Positions 1 through 4,916 of a stretch of 6,708 bases of DNA are shown in pieces. This stretch comes from Chitinophagaceae bacterium. GTDB taxonomy: Bacteria > Bacteroidota > Bacteroidia > Chitinophagales > Chitinophagaceae. Under the pieces are notes generated by a model, which worked only from the letters and a program-made list of their open reading frames with translations, did not search any database and was not told where the DNA came from. Where the stretch lies: contig CANCKV010000182.1 in NCBI GenBank assembly GCA_947378615.1, forward strand, positions 1 to 6,708, written 5' to 3'. Both the position numbers and the translations under genes were made by a program. Position 1 is the first letter of the stretch, and each line of letters begins with the position of its first letter.

Positions 1-1188
1 AATCGCTTGTGGGGTACAGAAATTTATTCAGATGCTAACCGTTATGGTCGTTATCAAAGCTATGGTGCTTTAGAAATACTTTATGATGGCAATTGGGATG
101 CCTCAGGATATGTTGCGGGAGGTGCAGGTTGGGATTGGAACATAATGCCTGGAACGACTACAGTTCATCTCCCCTACCCAAGTTTGCAGGCAAATAAGGA
201 ACGTGGGGATGAACGTCAGACCTATAGTTTTGTGGGTGCATTGGCTTATGGGAATAATGGCATCTTTGCTATGGATTTCAAGGAACGTGCAGAGGGGAAT
301 TATACGCCGAGCAACCTGACTTTTAAAAAATCTGTCTTTGCCTTTGGCAATATGATGATTTGTTTGGGTAGTGGTATTAGTTCGAGCAATACAAAATTCA
401 ATACCGCCACTAACCTTTTCCAATCAATAAATGTATCTGACAATCCTTCGATCTATACTAAATCTAATGAGCCTGTTTCTGACGGGAATTACAACAATAT
501 TTTGTCCACTTCTTCTAGCTATCAATGGTTAGTAAATGGACAGTCAACGGGGTATTACATTCCGAAGAATGCGGGAGAGATTACTGTGTTACGAGGCACA
601 CAGACTACCCCAATATCAACTACAACTTCAGGCTTTCCTGTTGCAAATGCCAATTTTAGCAAGGCCTTCATAAATCACGGCACTTCCCCTAAAAATGGGC
701 AATATCAATTTGTAGTAGTACCTGCTACAACTCCCAAAAAAATGGAGCAGATTTCGGCAAGTTTTGCAAACGGTGAGGTATTTGAAGTATTGAAACAAAC
801 GGATACACTACATGCGGTGTATTATATTCCTAACAAGATTACTTCTTACGCTTTTTTTGAACCGATGGAAAGAGTCAATATCGGATATGTAAATAGTATT
901 TCTGAAAAGGCATTAGTTGCCATTAAAGAACAGCATGATTCAATCACAATAACGATTGACAACCCCGACCTAAATGCAGGAGATGCCGAGAGTCCTAAAG
1001 ACGCACCGATAGATGCAGTGAAGGGATGGAAATCAATCCCCATCAATGTAGTTCTGAAACTAAAAGGGAATTGGTTGATACTTAATAACCCCTCGAAAGC
1101 AGGGATTACTGTAGAGGACAATACGCTTTCTGTAAAATTTACTTTAGTAGATGGATTGCAAGAGACGATTACTTTAAAAAAGAAATAG
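1..1188 (+). CDS. Polysaccharide lyase family 8, chondroitin sulfate ABC lyase-like, C-terminal part (5'-truncated)
   Basis: Enzymes of this family cleave chondroitin, dermatan or hyaluronan by beta-elimination, leaving unsaturated uronate ends. The frame is open from base 1, reading Asn-Arg before the TTG at base 7, so that TTG is not a start and the gene begins outside the window. Counting from base 1, residues 13-22 (NRYGRYQSYG) resemble the active-site arginine segment of Proteus chondroitinase ABC I as I recall it (LYGRYQSHG). WDWN (44-47) and PGTTTVHLP (50-58) match its WDWN and GATTIHLP; the segment around 223-240 (INHGTSPK) matches IDHSTRPK. The catalytic His and Tyr would lie upstream, unseen. 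The central beta-sandwich is followed by the C-terminal Lyase_8_C-like beta domain (about 290-395). The protein stops at LKKK with no T9SS sorting tail. Full family members have about 1000 residues, so roughly 40% is visible. Substrate preference (chondroitin, dermatan or hyaluronan) cannot be settled. The gene is convergent with the permease. Confidence 0.9.
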   Translation, partial: NRLWGTEIYSDANRYGRYQSYGALEILYDGNWDASGYVAGGAGWDWNIMPGTTTVHLPYPSLQANKERGDERQTYSFVGALAYGNNGIFAMDFKERAEGNYTPSNLTFKKSVFAFGNMMICLGSGISSSNTKFNTATNLFQSINVSDNPSIYTKSNEPVSDGNYNNILSTSSSYQWLVNGQSTGYYIPKNAGEITVLRGTQTTPISTTTSGFPVANANFSKAFINHGTSPKNGQYQFVVVPATTPKKMEQISASFANGEVFEVLKQTDTLHAVYYIPNKITSYAFFEPMERVNIGYVNSISEKALVAIKEQHDSITITIDNPDLNAGDAESPKDAPIDAVKGWKSIPINVVLKLKGNWLILNNPSKAGITVEDNTLSVKFTLVDGLQETITLKKK

Positions 1189-1572
1189 AGGGATATGTTT
1201 CTAGACTAATAACTTTTAAGCAAAAGAAAAAGCTAAAAACATAAGAACATTGCCAAATTGAAAAGAGATAGTTTTTTGTATCATTGAAAAGAAAGGTACT
1301 AGGAATGCTAGATTGTCGAATTAGGCACACACTGAAAATAAGTGATTAAGTAGTAACGAGGTAATTAATAACAAGGAGATTAGCATTTTTCTCGAATGAG
1401 GAGTAATTCCACTCGAGGCATCCATTCTACAAAAAAATGACGTTTAATTCGGGATTCGTTGACCATGATTAATAAGAAAGCCCATAATTAACCCCTTATC
1501 AGAACCAAAGTCATTCCCTAAACTAAACGTCACTTTTAGAATTAAATGCTAATCCATCACTATGAAATACAA
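1189..1572. other. Intergenic gap between convergent lyase and permease genes
   Basis: This 384-base AT-rich stretch separates the 3' ends of the lyase (+) and the permease (-). I see no convincing gene. The open stretches are a few codons to about 15 codons long, for example the 14-codon frame starting ATG at 1396. Small hairpins occur (CTTTT-AAGC-AAAAG at 1213-1226; CTCGA at 1391-1395 pairing with TCGAG at 1413-1417), but none is followed by a T run on the + strand, so no clear terminator for the lyase is visible near its stop. The main structure is the inverted repeat at 1433-1537, described separately. Confidence 0.6.
1433..1537 (-). terminator. Long nested inverted repeat, probable terminator of the permease transcript
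   Basis: The outer arms TGACGTTTA (1438-1446) and TAAACGTCA (1524-1532) are perfect complements. Beyond one mismatch they extend by A/T pairs (1433-1436 with 1534-1537). Inside, GGGA (1451-1454) can pair with TCCC (1515-1518), TGAC (1460-1463) with GTCA (1510-1513), and ATAAG (1472-1476) with CTTAT (1495-1499). Read on the minus strand, the structure starts about 40 bases after the permease stop and the last arm is followed at once by seven T, as in an intrinsic terminator. The span of about 100 bases is much longer than a classical terminator hairpin. A structured 3' UTR RNA or a small palindromic repeat element is the alternative. A similar A/T arrangement on the + strand (A run before, CTTTT after) would let it act in both directions. 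Confidence 0.45.
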
Positions 1573-2751
1573 TTACGCTGTTTCCTTTTGCTTAATTGTA
1601 AAGGATAAGAAAAGGAGATAAACAGCACTCAACAATATGACTATTACTGACCCTGTTTGCGCCTTTACAGCATCGGAAGTTAATCCCATGATAAATGGAA
1701 TCACAGCACCTCCAAATACTCCCGTAATCATCAGACCAGAAATTTCATTTGCTTTGTTAGGTAAGTATTGAATAGCTGCAGAATAAATAATTGAAAACAC
1801 ATTAGCAATTGAGAAACCAATGATTGCAAAAATTGCAAAAATAAGATTCCTGTCAGAAACGAAGATTAAAGCAACTAAAGCTGCAATTGCAACAAGTGCA
1901 CTGATTTTAAAAAACTTTACTGAAGATACTTTTGCTAATAAAATTGCCCCAATAAAAGCACCTGCAGTACGGAATGCAAAGTACATACTAGGACCATAGC
2001 CTGCATCACTTGAATTCATTCCACAACGTTCCATTAATATCTTAGGTGCAGCAGTATTTAATCCAACATCAACTCCCACTACGAATACAATTCCTAGGAA
2101 AAGAAGAAAAATAGTTTTGTCTTTTAAGATACCAAATACACTTCCAAAAGAACTTGCTTCTTCCGTAGCAACCTCTTGAGGAATTGGTGTTGCAAACAAC
2201 CATATCGTAGAAACTAGCGTAATCACTGCATAAATAGGAAATATATATTGCCAATTATGAAGACTCGCCGCTGCATAAGCAGCAATGAATGGGCCACAAA
2301 AAGAAGAAATTGCCTTGACAAATTGACCTGCAGTCAGACTTGAGGTCAATTTATCTCCTTGAACCACATTTGCTACTAAAGGATTAAGAGAAACTTGCAA
2401 AATCGTATTTGCAATACCTAGCATTGCAAAAGCAATCAACGACATCGCAAACGTGTATTGAATTAAGGGTATAAACATCGCCAAGATTGTAATGATACAA
2501 CTCAATAATACGGTCTTTTTGCGACCAATTTTGTTCATTAAAATTCCTGTTGGAACAGAAAAAAGTAAGAACATAGAAAATAGGGCTACAGGTATCAAAT
2601 TTGACAAAGTATCCTTAAACTGTGGGTCGTAGCCACTCAATAAATCTTCTTTAACGTGAGTGGATGTAATTCCAACTACATCACAAAATCCCATAATAAA
2701 GAAACCAAATAACACAGGTAGTACCTGCTTGAACGAACTTTTCTCTTTCAT
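1573..2751 (-). CDS. MFS sugar permease, FHS (L-fucose:H+ symporter-like) family
   Basis: This is an inner-membrane secondary transporter expected to bring a sugar into the cytoplasm with protons. The 392-residue protein is hydrophobic throughout and fits 12 transmembrane helices in two halves, joined by a hydrophilic stretch near residues 190-205 (PQEVATEEASS). An acidic/polar loop follows helix 1 (HVKEDLLSGYDPQFKD). The loop between helices 2 and 3 carries the MFS A-type signature NKIGRKKT. QVSLNPLVANV in the fourth helix region resembles the NVxxNP-type segment of FucP relatives in Bacteroidota. It is somewhat shorter than E. coli FucP (438 residues). The ATG at 2751 begins a charged MKEKSSFKQ leader before helix 1 and has no strong Shine-Dalgarno sequence, as is usual in this phylum. 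The kinase lies upstream on the same strand, 423 bases away. Substrate is not readable from sequence; a hexose, amino sugar or uronate is possible, and location beside a PL8 lyase favours a glycosaminoglycan-derived sugar (inference). Confidence 0.85.
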   Translation of the reverse strand: MKEKSSFKQVLPVLFGFFIMGFCDVVGITSTHVKEDLLSGYDPQFKDTLSNLIPVALFSMFLLFSVPTGILMNKIGRKKTVLLSCIITILAMFIPLIQYTFAMSLIAFAMLGIANTILQVSLNPLVANVVQGDKLTSSLTAGQFVKAISSFCGPFIAAYAAASLHNWQYIFPIYAVITLVSTIWLFATPIPQEVATEEASSFGSVFGILKDKTIFLLFLGIVFVVGVDVGLNTAAPKILMERCGMNSSDAGYGPSMYFAFRTAGAFIGAILLAKVSSVKFFKISALVAIAALVALIFVSDRNLIFAIFAIIGFSIANVFSIIYSAAIQYLPNKANEISGLMITGVFGGAVIPFIMGLTSDAVKAQTGSVIVILLSAVYLLFLSFTIKQKETA

Positions 2752-2792
2752 CTCTGTTTTTTTAATTTAAAGTGAATAATTGTTTGTTGTGA

Positions 2793-2824
2793 AAAATATA
2801 TAGTGGAACAGTGCATAAAAACAA
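2793..2824 (-). promoter_or_regulatory. Candidate Bacteroidota-type promoter for the permease
   Basis: On the minus strand, TATATTTT (2800 down to 2793) resembles the phylum's -7 element TAnnTTTG. TTGT (2824 down to 2821) lies 20 bases further upstream, near the position of the -33 TTTG element. Transcription would start about 40 bases before the ATG at 2751. Neither box is a perfect match and the surrounding DNA is A/T-rich, so chance occurrence is quite possible. The 10-base string AAAAATATAT (+ strand) also occurs just upstream of the kinase start (4064-4073). Confidence 0.3.
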
Positions 2825-3094
2825 TCGTAAACCATTAGTTGAAATATTTACTAAATTAAAGAAGGTTTGAAAAAGACTTGTTTCTAATACTAAAAACAGT
2901 CCCCTATTAATACTCTTATGTTATAAACTACTTGAATGTAATTAGAAATACATTTATTCCATTCAATGAAAAAACTTCTTAATAGCAAAGCATGTAAAAT
3001 AATGTCAACGCAAAAAATCAATCGAAAGTCTAAATTCAAATGACACTACTAACGAAATAATTAGCGTATTTTAAATGTTTGAATTCCTTTATTT

Positions 3095-3116
3095 TTTAAA
3101 ATGATTCCATTTTAAA
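3095..3116 (-). terminator. 9-bp AT-rich hairpin downstream of the kinase, possible terminator
   Basis: TTTAAAATG (3095-3103) and CATTTTAAA (3108-3116) form a perfect 9-bp stem with a four-base loop, starting about 59 bases past the kinase stop. The position suits transcript end formation or 3' end protection. The stem has only one G-C pair. On the minus strand it is followed by A-rich rather than T-rich sequence, so a classical intrinsic terminator is not well supported. Confidence 0.3.
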
Positions 3117-3174
3117 TAGCAATCGAATTTAATTTGAGCATAATTAAGTTTAGCCACTCTTCGACTCATCTAAA

Positions 3175-4044
3175 CTAAAGTGCAAATTCTTTGAAACAAC
3201 AAGCACCACCAATCAAAGCGGAAGATTCCCCCATAGTAGATTTTCCAATTTTAGGCATTTTATCTACCAACTTAGGCAAATCTGCAATTACTTGATTCAT
3301 GAAAAATTCCCATCCGTTAGCAATGTTACCGCCAACAACCAAAAAATCAGGATGCGTCTTTTGAATAAATTGATGCAAAAACCAAGTCAAATCACTAGCA
3401 AAGATTTTAAATGCTTCACGAGCAAGTTCATCCGTTTCTATATGATCTTCAATTATCTTAACATTTTCTACTTTCTTGCCAGACAAATTAAAGTAAGTTC
3501 GAACAAGTCCACGAGTAGAAACATATTCTTCAATAATTTCCCCCTTGTAAGGAGTAACACTCATTTCAGCGTCAATAGTTATACCATCCTTACTAATTGC
3601 AGAACCCAAACCAGTACCTAAAGTGATTCCAATTACGTCAGTAAACCCTTTTGCGGCACCACAAAACACCTCTCCTTCCAAAAAGGCTTCGGCATCATTT
3701 CTAAAACGAATCATTTCGCCTTTGATATTTAACCTTTCAGCCAACAATTCACGGATATTCAACCCGTATAACTCATCATACTTATTGAATCCTTTTATCA
3801 AAGCGATTCCATTTTGATAATCAAAAGGTCCAGGCATTGCCATGCCAATACAATATTCGCCTTTTGGGTCAACCTCGGCAATTGTAGCAGCCCAAATGCC
3901 TAGAATCTCATCAGCAGGTGCATGCGAGTTTACTCTTTTCCTTACTTCGGTGTTTGGCACATACGATTTATTCGCCATATCGATCAATCCAGCGGTTATA
4001 TGTGAACCTCCAACATCTACTCCAACTACAAATTTCTTATTCAT
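3175..4044 (-). CDS. ROK-family sugar kinase lacking the zinc motif
   Basis: ROK kinases phosphorylate glucose, mannose, fructose, N-acetylglucosamine, N-acetylmannosamine or allose with ATP in the cytoplasm. The 289-residue protein has the N-terminal phosphate-binding motif VDVGGSH (9-15) and MAMPGPFD (68-75). FRNDAEAFLEGE (114-125) carries the predicted catalytic base Asp117. TLGTGLGS (141-148) is the second ATP-binding loop, followed by VVGGNIANG (236-244) and GESSALIGGA (272-281). There is no helix-turn-helix in front, so it is an enzyme rather than a ROK repressor. The usual CxCGxxGCxE zinc site is absent: the region reads PYKGEIIEEYVSTRGL (165-180), keeping the Glu-rich end and the following helix but no cysteine. 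Length is near the 290-320 usual for the family. The ATG at 4044 has no strong ribosome-binding sequence. The substrate is unknown; N-acetylhexosamine from glycosaminoglycan is a guess from the neighbouring lyase. Confidence 0.88.
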   Translation of the reverse strand: MNKKFVVGVDVGGSHITAGLIDMANKSYVPNTEVRKRVNSHAPADEILGIWAATIAEVDPKGEYCIGMAMPGPFDYQNGIALIKGFNKYDELYGLNIRELLAERLNIKGEMIRFRNDAEAFLEGEVFCGAAKGFTDVIGITLGTGLGSAISKDGITIDAEMSVTPYKGEIIEEYVSTRGLVRTYFNLSGKKVENVKIIEDHIETDELAREAFKIFASDLTWFLHQFIQKTHPDFLVVGGNIANGWEFFMNQVIADLPKLVDKMPKIGKSTMGESSALIGGACCFKEFAL

Positions 4045-4090
4045 TTTTTTTGTTTAACTAAGTAAAAATATATTTTATTTTTTCTAGGAG

Positions 4091-4119
4091 CGAAAATAAG
4101 CACAAACGTTTAAAGCAAA
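4091..4119 (-). promoter_or_regulatory. Candidate promoter with embedded palindrome upstream of the kinase
   Basis: On the minus strand TTTG (4119 down to 4116) is followed after 17 bases by TATTTTCG (4098 down to 4091), a loose match to the Bacteroidota TTTG / TAnnTTTG promoter. It would give a leader of about 40 bases. The 8-bp palindrome AAACGTTT (4104-4111) sits in the spacer. A centre of CG within A/T-rich half sites is typical of LacI-family operators, so repression by a sugar-responsive LacI-type regulator is conceivable. The palindrome is short, its flanks are not symmetrical, and no regulator gene is in the window. An alternative -7-like box TATATTTT lies at 4072-4065. Confidence 0.3.
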
Positions 4120-4214
4120 AAAATAATTTACTTTTTCTTAAACAACGCTATACAACTATTCATTTACAACTTAAACTCCCCGTTACTTTGAAAAGAGATC
4201 GAATTTCAATTTGA

Positions 4215-4418
4215 TTTTTTTCAAAAATAACTCACCAATTATTGTTATTTGGTAAGGGGGGCGTGCTTGTTTTAGTGGCAGGAACTGTAGAAGAGTTTGT
4301 AGCGTTCATGACAAATAACGAAAAGATTACCTATGCAACTAGAATAGAGATCGAAGTGCAAATGTTGCGATTATTGCAAACACAAAATGATAGCATCAAA
4401 GTACTTGCAGTTAGTTAA
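4215..4418 (+). pseudogene. Unidentified short open stretch, possible gene remnant
   Basis: One + strand frame is open from 4215 to the TAA at 4416-4418. From the GTG at 4263 it encodes 51 residues; from the ATG at 4308, 36 residues (beginning MTNNEKITYATRIEIEVQML). The composition from about 4263 on is protein-like and amphipathic (many Glu, Val, Leu, Ile) and the DNA is less A/T-biased than the flanks. I do not recognise the product. There is no good ribosome-binding site or promoter, and upstream codons become low-complexity Phe/Leu. It may be the 3' end of a decayed gene or mobile element, or chance. It runs opposite to the genes on both sides. Confidence 0.22.
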
Positions 4419-4570
4419 TCAATACCCTATAACCAACATTTAATTGAATGATTTTTTGATACAACAGATACTGTAATTCTAAGGTGTAGGATACAGAAAT
4501 TCATGCAAAGAAAGTTGCCTGATTTTTTTTGAAGAGAGCGAAGTTATAAACCCCAAAAATTGCCCCCCTT
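4254..4570. repeat. 9-bp inverted repeat AAGGGGGGC / GCCCCCCTT bounding 317 bases
   Basis: AAGGGGGGC at 4254-4262 is the exact reverse complement of GCCCCCCTT at 4562-4570. Runs of six G and six C stand out in this AT-rich DNA. The pair encloses the unidentified open stretch, so it could mark the ends of a small decayed or non-autonomous element. I see no target-site duplication in the immediate flanks (GTTATTTGGT on the left, TCAGAGTGAA on the right), and no transposase. Two independent homopolymer runs would give the same picture. Confidence 0.3.
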
Positions 4571-4611
4571 TCAGAGTGAAAGAAATATTGCTTTTTGCTC
4601 CCCCCCTTTCA
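4562..4611. repeat. Two C-tract direct repeats (C6-7 then TTTCA) and a small hairpin
   Basis: CCCCCCTTTCA occurs at 4563-4573 and again, with seven C, as CCCCCCCTTTCA at 4600-4611. The first copy overlaps a perfect hairpin, CTTTCA-GAG-TGAAAG (4568-4582). They lie about 70-115 bases past the protease stop. On the protease strand the copies read TGAAAG followed by six or seven G, and the hairpin is followed by G-rich, not T-rich, sequence. This could be a transcript 3' end structure, but not a classical terminator. Function unknown. Confidence 0.4.
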
Positions 4612-4678
4612 TCTCAGTAGATTTAACTATATTCATTAAATATTCATCATTTCTCAACTAAGCAATAATAACAACAAC

Positions 4679-4916
4679 TTATTTTCCTACCACTAATCTC
4701 CTCGACACTATTCCTTCCTTTGTTTGGATACTCACCGTATATACTCCTTTGGATAATTGACGGATAGAGAGCGGATAACTACTTGCTCCCTGTAAATTAA
4801 TATTTTTTTTAATGACTGTCTTTCCTGACATATCTGTTATTAATAGCGTAGCTTGATTAATTCCTTTTTGAAAGCTAAGCACAGTTTGATTATTTGCAGG
4901 GTTAGGTGTCAAGGTA
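4679..4916 (-). other. Type IX secretion C-terminal sorting domain coding region
   Basis: This is the last ~80 codons of the protease. Seen features are the opening FTLTPNPANN, a beta-rich body with an ITDMSGKTV strand pair, then SIRQLSKGVYTVSIQT and the closing basic RRLVVGK. These match the Por secretion tail family (type A). The domain identifies the host as a T9SS-bearing Bacteroidota and predicts export in two steps: Sec to the periplasm, then T9SS across the outer membrane. Confidence 0.9.

Larger units (their letters stand above)
2752..3174. other. AT-rich intergenic gap between permease and kinase
   Basis: A stretch of 423 bases with very low G+C lies upstream of the permease and downstream of the kinase, both on the minus strand. 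No reading frame of protein-like composition is seen on either strand. It holds a candidate promoter for the permease near 2793-2824 and a perfect 9-bp hairpin at 3095-3116, listed separately. The rest (about 2830-3090) shows nothing I can identify. The length of the gap argues that the permease has its own promoter and is not simply co-transcribed with the kinase. Confidence 0.6.
4045..4678. other. 634-base gap between protease and kinase
   Basis: The gap lies downstream of the protease and upstream of the kinase, both on the minus strand. Nearest the kinase (4045-4130) is very AT-rich DNA with a candidate promoter and an AAACGTTT palindrome. In the middle is an open + strand stretch of unknown origin (4215-4418). 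Nearer the protease are C-rich direct repeats and a small hairpin (4562-4611). From 4419 to 4555 I see only AT-rich sequence with poly-T/poly-A runs. No strong terminator for the protease is evident; the GCAA-AGAAAG-TTGC hairpin before eight T near 4504-4529 reads on the + strand, opposite to the protease. Confidence 0.6.

Noticed and set aside
7..9. TTG as a start codon for the lyase
   Set aside because: The frame is open upstream to base 1, and the encoded protein aligns to the middle of the PL8 family, so the true start lies outside the window.
103..423. Open minus-strand frame of about 106 codons opposite the lyase
   Set aside because: It lies wholly inside the clearly coding PL8 frame, and its product has no recognisable domain.
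1438..1532. Integron attC site
   Set aside because: The arms are symmetric, but no RYYYAAC / GTTRRRY core pair is placed at the ends and no integrase is nearby.
2830..3090. Riboswitch or small RNA gene upstream of the permease
   Set aside because: No stable extended pairing or known aptamer pattern is visible in this very AT-rich sequence.
3292..4057. Open + strand frames opposite the kinase
   Set aside because: They are antisense to a well-supported ROK kinase and encode low-quality, domain-free products.
4504..4529. Hairpin GCAA-AGAAAG-TTGC followed by eight T as a terminator
   Set aside because: The stem is only 4 bp, and it reads on the + strand where no supported gene ends just upstream.
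4563..4611. CRISPR-like direct repeats
   Set aside because: There are only two short homopolymer-based copies with no regular spacer series and no cas gene.
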